From VXYL01 sp963666465 (GTDB taxonomy: Bacteria > Pseudomonadota > Gammaproteobacteria > Pseudomonadales > Azotimanducaceae): DNA of 64,000 nt. Made by a program: the position numbers and the translations under genes. Location of the stretch: NCBI GenBank assembly GCA_963666465.1, contig OY762824.1, positions 2,480,001 to 2,544,000 of the forward strand. The letters run 5' to 3'. Numbering within the stretch: the first letter of the stretch is position 1; each line of letters opens with the position of its first letter. The notes below the pieces were generated by a model, which had not been told where the DNA came from, did no database searches, and worked only from the letters and a program-made list of their open reading frames with translations. Shown one piece after another: positions 36,933-46,377 of the stretch.

Positions 36933-37463
36933 ATGATCCAGATGATAGACCCTGCCGGCATCGGCGGCGGCCAGAAGCGCAGCATGGCGCCCCGGCTTGC
37001 CGACTTGTCGGGGTTGAAGCTTGGCCTCTTGTCCAACGGCAAGGCCAATGCCGACGCGCTTCTGCACGAGACCGCGGCGCACTTCGAGCGGGAGCTCGGC
37101 TGCTCGGTGACAAAGCTGCTCGACAAACGCAACGCCAGTCGCCCGGCGCCGCCGGACTTCCTTGCCGAACTCGCCGCCGAGTCGGACTTCCTCATCACCG
37201 CGGTGGGGGATTGAGGGAGCTGCTCAACGTGCAGTGTGCATGACGGCATCTCCTTCGAACAGCTCGGCAAGCCGGCGCTGGTGATCTGCACCCACCCGTT
37301 CGAACTCACCGGGCGCAACATCGCCCGCACCCTCGGCGTGGCGGACTATGCGTTCGCCATGGTGGACCATCCCATCGGCAGCCGAACGCCGCCGGAAATC
37401 CGCGTTCGCGCCGCCGACGCGTTTGTGCAGGGACAGCAAGTCCTCACCGGCCGGGCACCGTGA
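36933..37463 (+). CDS. UGSC-family selenoprotein (in-frame TGA read as selenocysteine)
   Basis: 176 residues if TGA at 37212-37214 is selenocysteine. Upstream reading: MIQMIDPAGIGGGQKRSMAP ... FLITAVGD. Downstream in the same frame: GSCSTCSVHDGISFEQLGKP, ALVICTHPFELTGRN, VDHPIGSRTPPEIRVRAADA. The join is U-G-S-C (Sec94, Cys97), the defining motif of this redox family. The codon after the TGA keeps the frame with no further stop until 37461, and that stop overlaps the next gene's GTG by four bases (GTGA), which only makes sense if ribosomes pass the TGA. GAGGAGAAGG precedes the ATG. Without selenocysteine it would make a 93-residue stub. Confidence 0.88.
37212..37242 (+). promoter_or_regulatory. 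Selenocysteine TGA and SECIS-like hairpin
   Basis: TGA (37212-37214) is followed by CGTGCA (37228-37233), a GTG loop (37234-37236) and TGCATG (37237-37242). These form a 6-bp stem with one G-U pair and a three-base apical loop starting with G, 19 bases after the TGA. Published bacterial SECIS models ask for a short stem, a G in the first loop bases, and an apical loop 16-37 bases downstream. A weaker alternative stem CTGC/GCAG spans about 37220-37234. Confidence 0.65.
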
Positions 37464-39379
37464 CGGCGGAGTCGTTCGAGGTCACCGAACGCGGGCCCTA
37501 TGCCGGTGGCCGGCGGTTCGGCGACTACGGCCCCTTCGAGATCAGCCAGGGTCGCATTCACTACGCCGTGGATCCGGAATCCCGCCGCAACGCCGCCGTG
37601 GCGGATCTCGCAAATGCGCCCAGAGACGACGACGGGAAAGTTCGCTTCTGCGGCGACTTCACATTCATTCACGCTGCCGCTGGAAGCGACGGCAAGCCCC
37701 CTCGCGCGCTCCTGATCGACGTCCCGAATCGGGGCCGACGGCTGTCGTTTTCAATGTTCAATCGGGCGAAACCCGAGGAGCTGCTCACCGACCCCTGCGC
37801 CGCCGGCGACGGCTTCCTGTTCGAGCGCGGATTCGCCCTCGCCTCCATCGGCTGGCAGTGGGGCGTTGCCGTCGGACTTGGGCTCGAGCCCCCAGAGGCG
37901 CTGGTGAACGGCGCCCCGGCAGAGGGCGAGGTGATCTGTCGCGTGCAGCCGGGATCGAATCGGCCGTTCGTGTCCTTCGGCCAGCTTGGCGAGGTGGCCT
38001 ATCCGCCAGCAAGCCTCGACGATGTGGGCGACCGCCTGTTCGAGCGCGACCACGACAATGCGCCGCTCAGGCAACTGCCGCGCGACGCCTGGCGCTTTGC
38101 CCGCGTCCGCAAGGGCGAGTTGGCGCCGAGCGACAAGCACATCCACCTCGACGACGGCTTTCGCGCCGGCCGCATCTACACCTTGGTCTATCGGGCGCGG
38201 GGAGCACCGGTGGTGGGTTGTGGCCTGCTGGCGCTGCGCGATGCCGCACTTGCGCTTCGCGAAGGCCACGGCCCGGCTGACGAGGGCTTCGACCGCGTTC
38301 TGGCGTTCGGCGCCTCGCAGACAGGACGGGTTCTGCGCCATCTGCTGCACGCCGGCCTCAACACCGGCGAAGACGGCGCAGCGGCGTTCGACGGCGTGCA
38401 TGCGCACATCGCCGGCGGCCAGCGGGGCGACTTCAACCACCGCTTCGCCCAACCCTCGGCCGCTGGCGTGGCCGGCCCCGGACAGCGATTCCCCTTCGCC
38501 GGAGTCCACCAAACCGATCCCATCGGCGGCGCCACAGACGGCCTCTACGAGCATCTGGAGCACATGCCCAAGGTGATGCTCACCAACACCTCGTGGGAAT
38601 ACTGGCGCGGCGATGCGGCCCTCACCCACGTCTCGCCGGACGGCAAGCGCGACCTCGAAAGCCACCCGGCGGAGCGCAACTACCTGTTTGCGGGGACCCA
38701 GCACACGGGCGGCGCCTTGCCACGCACCCAGACCTTCGCCGTCAGCGGCGAGCGGGCGCGGTATCCGTTCAATGTCGTGGACCACGGCCCGCTCGTGCGC
38801 GCGGCCCTCATCAACCTCGAACGCTGGACCCGCGGCGTCGCGCCGCCGGAGTCTCGGGTGCCCACCCTGGCTGCCGGTGCATTGGTGGAACGGGGCGCCG
38901 TGCTTGCGAAGTTTGTGCGGCAGGCAGATCTGGTCACGCTCGGCGCCGAAGAGCTCGGCGGTCTCGCGCACCTGCACCTCGGCGACTCGGCAGGGCAAGG
39001 CATTTGCGCCTTTCCGGCGGTGGAGTCGGGCGCCTACGCACGGCTCGTCTCGGATGTGGACGACAGCCTCAACGAGGTGGCCGGCATCCGCCTGCCGGAC
39101 ATCGAGGTGCCGCTCGGTTGCCACACCGGCTGGAATCCACGGCATCCGGATCACGGCGCGCCGTTGCAGGCGGCCATGTTCGTGGGCTTCTCGCTCTTTC
39201 GCCCCATCGAGCGCAGCCGAGCCCGCTACGAGGCTCGGGTGCGCGAGGTGGCCGAGCGGCTCGCCCGGCAGCGCTACCTTCTGCCCGAAGACGTCGAGCT
39301 GGTGCTGGCGAACAGCCTGCAGCGCTACGACATTGCCGCCAACGAGCCCGCGGACTTGCCAGCCTCCAGCACTGCATGA
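37460..39379 (+). CDS. Alpha/beta hydrolase-domain protein (Abhydrolase_10-like)
   Basis: 639 residues from a GTG overlapping the selenoprotein stop. The family's features are GRIHYAVDPESRRNAAVADL near the N-terminus, LLIDVPNRGRRLSF, DDGFRAGRIYTLVYRARGAP, FDRVLAFGASQTGRVLRHLL (nucleophile elbow GASQTG), FNHRFAQPS and C-terminal IRLPDIEVPLGCHTGWNPRH. It is predicted to be cytoplasmic and to hydrolyse an ester or similar bond; the substrate is unknown. The four-base overlaps on both sides place it in one operon with the selenoprotein and the transferase. Confidence 0.85.
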   Translation: MTAESFEVTERGPYAGGRRFGDYGPFEISQGRIHYAVDPESRRNAAVADLANAPRDDDGKVRFCGDFTFIHAAAGSDGKPPRALLIDVPNRGRRLSFSMFNRAKPEELLTDPCAAGDGFLFERGFALASIGWQWGVAVGLGLEPPEALVNGAPAEGEVICRVQPGSNRPFVSFGQLGEVAYPPASLDDVGDRLFERDHDNAPLRQLPRDAWRFARVRKGELAPSDKHIHLDDGFRAGRIYTLVYRARGAPVVGCGLLALRDAALALREGHGPADEGFDRVLAFGASQTGRVLRHLLHAGLNTGEDGAAAFDGVHAHIAGGQRGDFNHRFAQPSAAGVAGPGQRFPFAGVHQTDPIGGATDGLYEHLEHMPKVMLTNTSWEYWRGDAALTHVSPDGKRDLESHPAERNYLFAGTQHTGGALPRTQTFAVSGERARYPFNVVDHGPLVRAALINLERWTRGVAPPESRVPTLAAGALVERGAVLAKFVRQADLVTLGAEELGGLAHLHLGDSAGQGICAFPAVESGAYARLVSDVDDSLNEVAGIRLPDIEVPLGCHTGWNPRHPDHGAPLQAAMFVGFSLFRPIERSRARYEARVREVAERLARQRYLLPEDVELVLANSLQRYDIAANEPADLPASSTA

Positions 39380-40068
39380 CGCCTTGCGTCGTCATTCCGC
39401 TGCGCAACGATGCCGCCGCCTTGCGGCGCCTGGCCGCGGACCTTGGCGAACATGCCATCGACTGGCCCGTGCTGGTGGTGGACGGCGGCAGCAGCGACGG
39501 TGGCGTCAGATTGGCGCGGGAGTTGACATCGAGACGCGCCGGCGAGTTGCTGCTGTCGAAGCCGGGCCGAGGACGCCAGCTGCGGCTCGGCGCCCAGCGC
39601 GCCATCGAGCGCGGCCATGACTGGCTGTGGTTCCTGCACGCCGACAGCCGCGTTGGCCGACCACTCGTGCAGGCGCTCGAACGCATCCCCGACCGACCTG
39701 CCTGGGGCCGCTGCGACGTACACTTCGACACGGGCGATCCGCGAATGCGCATGGTGGCGGCAGCCATGAACCTGCGCTCCGCCGCCAGCCACATATGCAC
39801 CGGCGATCAAGGCATGTTCGTCCACCGCCGCTTGCTCGAAGCCGTTGGCGGCGTGCCGGAGGAGCCCTTGATGGAAGACATCCAACTGTCGAAACGACTG
39901 CGAAGGGTGGGCCGGCCCATCCGCGTGCGGACGCCGCTGGTGACATCGGCGCGACGCTGGCAGCAGCGCGGCGTGCTCGCCACGGTGCTGACGATGTGGT
40001 GCCTGCGCGCCCGCTACCATCTGGGCGAATCCGCCGAGACGCTGGCAAGGGAATACTACGGTGCTTGA
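39376..40068 (+). CDS. rSAM/selenodomain-associated transferase 2 (family 2 glycosyltransferase)
   Basis: 230 residues starting at an ATG that overlaps the hydrolase stop (ATGA). GT2 features: VVIPLRNDAAALRRLAADL, VLVVDGGSSDGGVRLAREL, GRQLRLGAQRAIERGHDWLW, FLHADSRVG (DxD-like HAD), and ICTGDQGMFVHRRLLEAVGG with the DQG/MFV block typical of TIGR04283. The C-terminal LMEDIQLSKRLRR holds the ED motif. The family co-occurs with selenium-related genes in genome surveys. Its acceptor is unknown. Confidence 0.85.
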   Translation: MTPCVVIPLRNDAAALRRLAADLGEHAIDWPVLVVDGGSSDGGVRLARELTSRRAGELLLSKPGRGRQLRLGAQRAIERGHDWLWFLHADSRVGRPLVQALERIPDRPAWGRCDVHFDTGDPRMRMVAAAMNLRSAASHICTGDQGMFVHRRLLEAVGGVPEEPLMEDIQLSKRLRRVGRPIRVRTPLVTSARRWQQRGVLATVLTMWCLRARYHLGESAETLAREYYGA

Positions 40069-40104
40069 GTTGCCGCGCTTCCGGAGAGCATGCCTGCCCG
40101 CCAC

Positions 40105-40168
40105 CCTGCGCAAGAGACGCGCCTTGGCGACGCGCATGAAGGCCAGGATGCCCTCCCTCCAGAGGCGG
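40105..40168. repeat. Short GGAGGGCG-type palindromic repeat
   Basis: GCGCCTTGGCGACGCGC followed by GGCCAGGATGCCCTCCCTCC. It lies between the two transferase genes, inside an otherwise coupled operon, and is a truncated member of the intergenic repeat family. Confidence 0.55.
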
Positions 40169-40215
40169 GAGCGTCCCGCGAGCCGTGGCACGAGACACGA
40201 CCAGGCGGAGGCGAC

Positions 40216-40800
40216 TTGATCGGAGTTCGGCCGCGCCTCGCCATTTTCGCCCGCGCGGCGCGGCGCGGTGCCGTCAAGCGGCGATTGGCGAGGGAAATCG
40301 GCGACGATGCGGCACTCGATGCGTACCGGAAGCTGCTGCAGGACACCCTGACGGCGCTCGCGCCCGGCACCGGGCGGTTCGATCCGGAGCTTTGGGTGGA
40401 GGGCGAGGGTGACCTGCCTGCCTGTGCATCGGCCCTGCCCCAACGCCAACAGCCGGCCGGCCATCTTGGCGCAAGGATGCTGGCGGCGTTCGAGGATGGG
40501 GTAACGGTGCTGGTGGGCAGCGACATTCCCAGCCTCGCGGCCGCCCATGTCGATGAAGCCTTGGCGCGGCTCGCACGGGCGGATGTGGTGTTCACCCCAG
40601 CCGAAGACGGGGGTTACTGCCTGGTCGGCATGAAAGCGCCCTCGCCGGAGATCTTCCGCGCCATCCCCTGGGGCACATCGAGGGTCATGGAGGAAACCCT
40701 CGCGCGCACGGGTGGGCGGCGCGTCGCACTGATCGGGGCCCTGTGGGACGTGGACACCGCCAAGGACTACCGACGCTGGATGGCCTTGCGGAACTCCTGA
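40216..40800 (+). CDS. rSAM/selenodomain-associated transferase 1 (DUF2064)
   Basis: 194 residues from a TTG with GGAGG four bases upstream; the same frame extends upstream through a repeat without conserved sequence. The protein matches the TIGR04282/DUF2064 nucleotidyl- or glycosyltransferase-like family by RLAIFARAARRGAVKRRLAR, GSDIPSLAAAHVDEALARL, DVVFTPAEDGGYCLVGM (PAEDGGY hallmark) and TLARTGGRRVALI with a C-terminal WDVDTAKDYRRW. It is 147 bases after transferase 2 on the same strand. The pair marks a selenium-linked cluster. Confidence 0.85.
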   Translation: MIGVRPRLAIFARAARRGAVKRRLAREIGDDAALDAYRKLLQDTLTALAPGTGRFDPELWVEGEGDLPACASALPQRQQPAGHLGARMLAAFEDGVTVLVGSDIPSLAAAHVDEALARLARADVVFTPAEDGGYCLVGMKAPSPEIFRAIPWGTSRVMEETLARTGGRRVALIGALWDVDTAKDYRRWMALRNS

Positions 40801-40992
40801 TCCGTCCCATTCGCTGGTGGCCTCACGTCCTTGGAGGGAGGCATGACGCGGTCCGCAGGCCGCAAGCCGCGCAATGGCAAACGCCGCGCCTTGCGGCCTA
40901 GCGCCCTCCGAAGGCGCGACAGCTTGTCGAGGTCACCCGCCACACGACCCCGGCAGCAACCTCCCCCGAATCGGGCCGGAGGCAGCCTCCAG

Positions 40993-41193
40993 CTAATTCG
41001 CCTTGGCGGTGGTCTTTCTGCGCCGGGAGATGACGATGTTCTTGCTGCGGCCCAGCTTGTCCTGGCCGCTGACGCCCATGGGTACGTGCTCGATTTTCTT
41101 GCCGGAGGCGAGGAAGGCGGCGAGGTCTCGCTCTAGCCCCTTGCGAATTTCGATGTTGGATTGCGTAACACGGTTCTTCTGTGCACGACTCAT
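40993..41193 (-). CDS. Small conserved basic protein (66 residues)
   Basis: From the ATG at 41193 (MSRAQKNRVTQSNIEIRKG) to 40993. A helix GLERDLAAFLASGKKIEHVP is followed by a Lys/Arg-rich end (RSKNIVISRRRKTTAKAN). The AFLASGKKI segment recalls the core helix of SutA-like transcription-associated small proteins of gammaproteobacteria, but the family is not firmly recognised. No neighbour clarifies its job. 41227-41471 shows no gene. Confidence 0.5.
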   Translation of the reverse strand: MSRAQKNRVTQSNIEIRKGLERDLAAFLASGKKIEHVPMGVSGQDKLGRSKNIVISRRRKTTAKAN

Positions 41194-41471
41194 GGTCGTC
41201 CTCCCTCCTGCAATGGACGCCCGCAACGCACTGCCGCGTCCATCGGATACTCGACTTGCCTCCCCCGGCGCAGCCGCCTTGCAGCGGCCGCACGATGCAC
41301 GCCAATTGGAGATTTCGCGCTGTTTGCGCTTATGCTGGCGCGGCCCAAAGCCTATCCCGAACCGATGCGCATCCTAGCAGAGTCGCTGCCGAAACGCATC
41401 GCCCGGGTGTGAAAAAGTGAAAAGGGGGTTTTGCCGTCGGACGAGTTGCGTGCAGTTGCCGTTTTGGTCGT

Positions 41472-41921
41472 TTATGCAACCGGCCCTGCGTTTTCGGTCG
41501 TCGCTCGCGCGAGCGCACGGATTCGCTGCACGATCACCCGCAAGCCGTTGCCCCGGGTGGGGCTCAAGTGGCTGAGAAGACCCAACTCGTCGAACAGACC
41601 CTCGATGTCGAATGCGACGATGTCGCCGGGGGAGTGGTCGTCGTACACGGCCAGCAGGATGGCAATGAGGCCGCGCACGATGTGGGCATCGCTGTCGATC
41701 TCGAAGCGCAGATGGCCGGAAGCCGAGTCGAGGTGGGCAACCAGCCAGACCTGACTCTGACAGCCCCGCACCAGCGCCTCCGGCGTGCGCACCGCCGCCG
41801 GCATCTCGGCCACCTCCTGCCCCAGGTCGATGATGAAGCGGTAGGTGTCCTCCCAGGCGTCGAACAGCTCGAACGCCATGCGGATGTCGTCGAGGGCGGT
41901 GCCTGGCACGGAAGCGGCCAT
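41472..41921 (-). CDS. sufE: Sulfur acceptor protein SufE
   Basis: Stimulates the SufS desulfurase by accepting persulfide. It has 149 residues, from ATG 41921, with FELFDAWEDTYRFIIDLGQE and LVRGCQSQVWLVAH carrying the acceptor Cys (residue 54), the family hallmark. The C-terminal RGNGLRVIVQRIRALAR is the usual helix. It is the last gene of the suf operon, four bases after sufT. Confidence 0.92.
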   Translation of the reverse strand: MAASVPGTALDDIRMAFELFDAWEDTYRFIIDLGQEVAEMPAAVRTPEALVRGCQSQVWLVAHLDSASGHLRFEIDSDAHIVRGLIAILLAVYDDHSPGDIVAFDIEGLFDELGLLSHLSPTRGNGLRVIVQRIRALARATTENAGPVA

Positions 41922-41925
41922 CTGG

Positions 41926-42501
41926 TCAGTAGAGGCCGAGTTCAAGCTGCGCCTCCTCGGTCATCATGTCCCGGCTCCAGGGCGGATCGAAGACGAGATC
42001 CACGGTCACGTCGGTGACGAACGGCACCCTCGCCACCATTCGTTCCACATCCTGCACCAGCACCGGCCCCATGCCGCAGCCTGGCGCGGTGAGGGTCATG
42101 TCGATATGAACCCGGCCACCTTTGATGTCGCAGCGATAGACGAGGCCGAGATCGACGATGTTGACCGGGATTTCGGGATCGTGGACGGTGGCCAGCGCCT
42201 CCCGCACCTGCGCCTCGCTCACGCTGCCGTCCACGGGCGGGGTCCACTTGGGAGTCACCGGCTCGAAACCCAGCGCGTCGGCGTTCTCGCCGTCGATGCG
42301 CGCCATGTTGCCGCCCCATGCCACCGTGAAGGAGTTGCCGAGGGACTGCGTGAGGGTGACGAAGGCGCCGCCCGGAATGGTCACCGGCGTGCCGGTGGGC
42401 ACCAGCCGCGCCTCGGTGGTGCGGCTCAGGGGCACCACGCGCCGTTCCATGTGCAGCCCGTCCAAGGGCAGTCCGCTTGTCGTCACCGAATCACTGGACA
42501 T
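41926..42501 (-). CDS. sufT: Iron-sulfur assembly protein SufT (DUF59)
   Basis: 191 residues. The N-terminal part contains RRVVPLSRTTEARLVPTG and GGAFVTLTQSLGNSFTVAWGG. The C-terminal MIP18/DUF59 domain has ALATVHDPEIPVNIVDLGLV and TLTAPGCGMGPVLVQDVERM with the conserved Cys. SufT supports FeS protein maturation. The ATG at 42501 is chosen over a GTG at 42510. Confidence 0.88.
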   Translation of the reverse strand: MSSDSVTTSGLPLDGLHMERRVVPLSRTTEARLVPTGTPVTIPGGAFVTLTQSLGNSFTVAWGGNMARIDGENADALGFEPVTPKWTPPVDGSVSEAQVREALATVHDPEIPVNIVDLGLVYRCDIKGGRVHIDMTLTAPGCGMGPVLVQDVERMVARVPFVTDVTVDLVFDPPWSRDMMTEEAQLELGLY

Positions 42502-42597
42502 TCGCGCCACCGCCGGTCAGGAAGCTCTGATCATTCGGGGCCCGCATGGAGGGCAAAGATGCGCTCCCTCCGGAACCGACTGCCTCGCAGCGCGCGG

Positions 42598-42954
42598 TCA
42601 CCTGATGGCGAAGCTTTCGCCGCAGCCGCATTCGCTCACCGCGTTGGGATTGTTGAAGCGCAACGCCGAATTCAGCCCTTCGGTGACGTAGTCGATCTCG
42701 GTGCCGCGCACCAGCGACCAATGCTCGTCCGCGACGCAAATCGTCACGCCACCGAAGTCGAAGCGCTTGAGCCCCGCGGCGTCATCCCCACGCCCGCCGA
42801 GCCATTCGAGTTCGTACATGTAGCCGTTGCAGCCGCTCTCGCTGATGCCGAGGATCAGGGCGTCGGCACCGTGCCGAACCAGCTGGCGACGGACATGCGC
42901 CGCGGCCGCTGGCGTGATGGAGATGGTTTCGGGGTCGTAAACCTCGGCGCCCAT
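42598..42954 (-). CDS. sufA: A-type iron-sulfur carrier SufA (HesB/IscA family)
   Basis: 118 residues. The three conserved cysteines are C42 (SESGCNGYMYELEW) and the CGC pair (SECGCGESF, C109 and C111). It carries or hands on FeS clusters. It lies between sufS and sufT on the same strand; a short GGAGGGC repeat follows it at about 42545-42575. Confidence 0.9.
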   Translation of the reverse strand: MGAEVYDPETISITPAAAAHVRRQLVRHGADALILGISESGCNGYMYELEWLGGRGDDAAGLKRFDFGGVTICVADEHWSLVRGTEIDYVTEGLNSALRFNNPNAVSECGCGESFAIR

Positions 42955-43012
42955 TGGAGCCTCCTGACTTTGCACCGCTCGGCGCGCACCGCGCTCGGCG
43001 CCGCCGCGTCTG

Positions 43013-44227
43013 CTAGAGAAACGCCCTTGCCTTGCGCACGGCCTGCACGAGTCGTTCCACGTCGCTCGCCGAATTATACAGAGCGAACGACGCACGCACC
43101 GTGCCGGGGAGTCCCAGCCGCTGCATGAGCGGCATGGCACAGTGATGGCCCGTGCGCACGGCAATGCCCTGCTGGTCGAGCAGGGTGCCGATGTCCTGCG
43201 GATGCGCGCCCTTGATGGTGAAGGACACCACGGGCCCCTTCGCGCCGTCGGGGCCGATGATGTCGAGACCCTCCACCTGGCGCAGCCCCGACTCGGCCAA
43301 TTGCACGAGCTCCGCCTCGTGGCCGCGCACGACGGCGCCGTCGAGGCCGCCCAGGTAATCCACCGCAGCCGCCATGCCGACGGCGCCGGCGATGTTGGGC
43401 GTGCCGGCTTCGAAGCGAAACGGCAGGCCCGCATAGGTGGTGCGTTCGATCCGCACCTCCTCGATCATCTCGCCGCCGGTCTGCCAGGGCGGCATCCGTT
43501 CGAGCAGTTCCTCCCGCCCCCACAGGGCGCCGATGCCGGTCGGGCCGTACATCTTGTGCGCCGAGAAGGCATAGAAGTCGCAGCCGAGTGCCGTCACGTC
43601 CACATCGAGATGCGCCATGGCCTGGGCGCCGTCCACCACCACGGCGGCGCCGACCTTGCGTGCCAGCCGGGCGATGGTGGGGATATCGTTGACAGCGCCC
43701 AAGACGTTGGAGACATGCACCGTCGCAACGATGCGGGTGCGCTCGTCGATCTTGGCGGCAAGATCGTTCTCGTCGATGCCGTGCATGGACACCTCCGCCG
43801 CCCGCAGTTCAGCGCCGGCGCGCTCGCAGGCCACCTGCCACGGAACGATGTTGGAGTGGTGTTCCATGCGGGTGATGACCACGTTGTCGCCCGCTCCGAG
43901 CACCGTGGGCGCGTAGGACGCCGCCACCAGATTGATCGCCTCGGTGGTGCCCTTGGTCCACACCACCTCGTTCGCGGATCGGGCGCGAATGCGCGTCGCC
44001 ACGGCCTGGCGGGCGGCCTCGAACGCCTCGGTGGCGGCGCCGCTCAGGGCATGGGCGGCGCGATGGACGTTGGCGTTGGCGGTGCGGTAGTGCGCGGCGA
44101 TGGCTTCGAGCACCGCAGTGGGCTTCTGCGTCGTGGCGGCGTTGTCGAGATAGACGAGATCCTCCGTCCGACCCTCGATGAGCGGGAAGTCGTAGCGCAG
44201 GGCGGCGATGTCCGTCCTTGGCGTCAT
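43013..44227 (-). CDS. sufS: Cysteine desulfurase SufS
   Basis: PLP enzyme that takes sulfur from cysteine to SufE. 404 residues. It shows YLDNAATTQKPTAVLEAIA, TRMEHHSNIVPWQ, DGAQAMAHLDVDV, AFSAHKMYGPTGIGALWG with the PLP lysine, and the C-terminal catalytic loop VRTGHHCAMPLMQ. The ATG overlaps the sufD stop by four bases. Confidence 0.95.
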   Translation of the reverse strand: MTPRTDIAALRYDFPLIEGRTEDLVYLDNAATTQKPTAVLEAIAAHYRTANANVHRAAHALSGAATEAFEAARQAVATRIRARSANEVVWTKGTTEAINLVAASYAPTVLGAGDNVVITRMEHHSNIVPWQVACERAGAELRAAEVSMHGIDENDLAAKIDERTRIVATVHVSNVLGAVNDIPTIARLARKVGAAVVVDGAQAMAHLDVDVTALGCDFYAFSAHKMYGPTGIGALWGREELLERMPPWQTGGEMIEEVRIERTTYAGLPFRFEAGTPNIAGAVGMAAAVDYLGGLDGAVVRGHEAELVQLAESGLRQVEGLDIIGPDGAKGPVVSFTIKGAHPQDIGTLLDQQGIAVRTGHHCAMPLMQRLGLPGTVRASFALYNSASDVERLVQAVRKARAFL

Positions 44228-45465
44228 TGCGCATCGCCAACTGCGGTCACGGCGGGTTCGGCAGCCGCGAAGGCGTCTGGCACGTCCCCGAACCCCACGT
44301 CGAGCACCCGTTCCGCCTCCTCCCCGGAGACGGCCTCGCGCAGGAAGCCGCGCAGCAGCAGGTCGCGAGCGGCGTCGCGATCGATGCCGCGGGATTCGCA
44401 GTAGAACAGCATGGCCTCGTCCAGCGCGCCCACCGTGGCGCCGTGGGAGCAGCGCACGTCGTTGGCGTAGATTTCCAGTTCCGGCTTGGCATAGACCTCG
44501 GCATCGGCGCTTTCGAGCAGGTTGCGGGTGGTGAGGGAGGCATCGCTCGCCTGCGCCCCGGCGGCAATGTGGATGCGCCCGTTCAGCACGCCCCGGGCAC
44601 GACCGCCGACGACCCCGCGAAAGGTCTGGCGGCTCAGGCACCCCGGGACGAGGTGATCCACCGTCACCTGATTGTCGAGATGCTCGCGCTCGTTCAGGCG
44701 CCAGGCGCCGTGCAGGTGTGCCTCGGCGCCGCGGCCGGTGAGCGCCACGTGGATGTCGTTGCGGCGAAGCTCCGCGCCGCGGGCGGCGAGCCAAAGCGAG
44801 TAGCGCGCCTCGGCTTCGACCTTGGTCGCGATCAACCCGCACTGTGGGGCCTGCCCCGGCGGCTGAATGCGATGGTGCGTCAGCGTTGCCCCCGCCGCGA
44901 CGATGCATTCGACGATGCGGTGGGTGGCGGCGGTTGGGGTCTCGGCCAGGGTCAGTTCCGCGCCGGGTTCCAAAACGATGAGGATGTGTTCGTGCGCCGC
45001 ACCGATGTCGCCGACACGCACGGGCGTTTCGACCCGGAGCCCTGCCGGCACGAGCAGCAGGACGCCGCTGCCGAGCAGGATGCGATTGGCGGCGGCGAGG
45101 GGATGCCGTTCGAGGTCGATGGCTGTGCCGAGGTGCGCGGCGAGAAACGGCGCGGCGGCGGGCTCGTCGAATGGGTGCAGCTCCACGCCGTCCGGAACGC
45201 GAATCTCGCCCCCTGCCGGCTTCGCTGGCGTCAGTGCCGCCTGGTACCACTTGCGAACGTTGCTGTACTTCCACGCTTCCGCCCGCGGCGCCGGCAAGCC
45301 GCCGTCCGCTATCCGCCGACGCGCAGCTTGCCGGTCGATCTCGGGCGCATAGGTGACTGCGGCCTCGCCAAGCAGCCGGGCCGTGAGTTGCTCCGCCGCT
45401 TCCGCACCCGACGCGAGAGCCTTAGGGAGCGTGGTCAAGTCGGTTCCTCTCTGGCGGGAGGTCAT
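44224..45465 (-). CDS. sufD: Iron-sulfur scaffold subunit SufD
   Basis: 413 residues from the ATG at 45465, which has GGAGG five bases upstream; in-frame ATGs at 45477 and 45501 are alternatives. The beta-helix SufB/D domain is seen in HILIVLEPGAELTLAE, NREHLDNQVTVDHL-like stretches, and DASLTTRNLLESADAEVYAK, followed by ELEIYANDVRCSHGATVG and DEAMLFYCESRGI. It forms the SufBCD scaffold. Confidence 0.93.
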   Translation of the reverse strand: MTSRQRGTDLTTLPKALASGAEAAEQLTARLLGEAAVTYAPEIDRQAARRRIADGGLPAPRAEAWKYSNVRKWYQAALTPAKPAGGEIRVPDGVELHPFDEPAAAPFLAAHLGTAIDLERHPLAAANRILLGSGVLLLVPAGLRVETPVRVGDIGAAHEHILIVLEPGAELTLAETPTAATHRIVECIVAAGATLTHHRIQPPGQAPQCGLIATKVEAEARYSLWLAARGAELRRNDIHVALTGRGAEAHLHGAWRLNEREHLDNQVTVDHLVPGCLSRQTFRGVVGGRARGVLNGRIHIAAGAQASDASLTTRNLLESADAEVYAKPELEIYANDVRCSHGATVGALDEAMLFYCESRGIDRDAARDLLLRGFLREAVSGEEAERVLDVGFGDVPDAFAAAEPAVTAVGDAQ

Positions 45466-45587
45466 CCTGTCCTCCATGCCGGCGGCAGGGCGGGTTTGCA
45501 CGGCTGCACACAGGGACTTGAAAGCCAGTCGTTTTCCACATCGCGACAGCGCGCCCGCTTCGTGCTTCTCGCGCGCCCAACGGCTGG

Positions 45588-45622
45588 AGGGAGGGCGGGA
45601 CGCCCCTCCCTCCAGAGGACGA
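45588..45622. repeat. GGAGGGCG-type palindromic repeat between sufC and sufD
   Basis: GGAGGGAGGGCGGGACGCC facing CCTCCCTCC, a hairpin of the intergenic family lying in the only sizeable gap (159 bases) of the sufBCDS cluster. It could separate expression of sufBC from the distal genes. Confidence 0.55.
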
Positions 45623-45624
45623 CT

Positions 45625-46376
<752 letters not shown>

Positions 46377-46377
<1 letters not shown>

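Noticed and set aside
36933..37214. Two separate short genes around the TGA at 37212
   Set aside because: The frames are in phase, the join is the U-G-S-C motif of a known family, and no second start with a ribosome-binding site is present.
38593..40068. A 491-codon start for transferase 2
   Set aside because: The upstream half is a shadow of the hydrolase gene; the ATG at 39376 overlaps the hydrolase stop and begins the GT2 fold.
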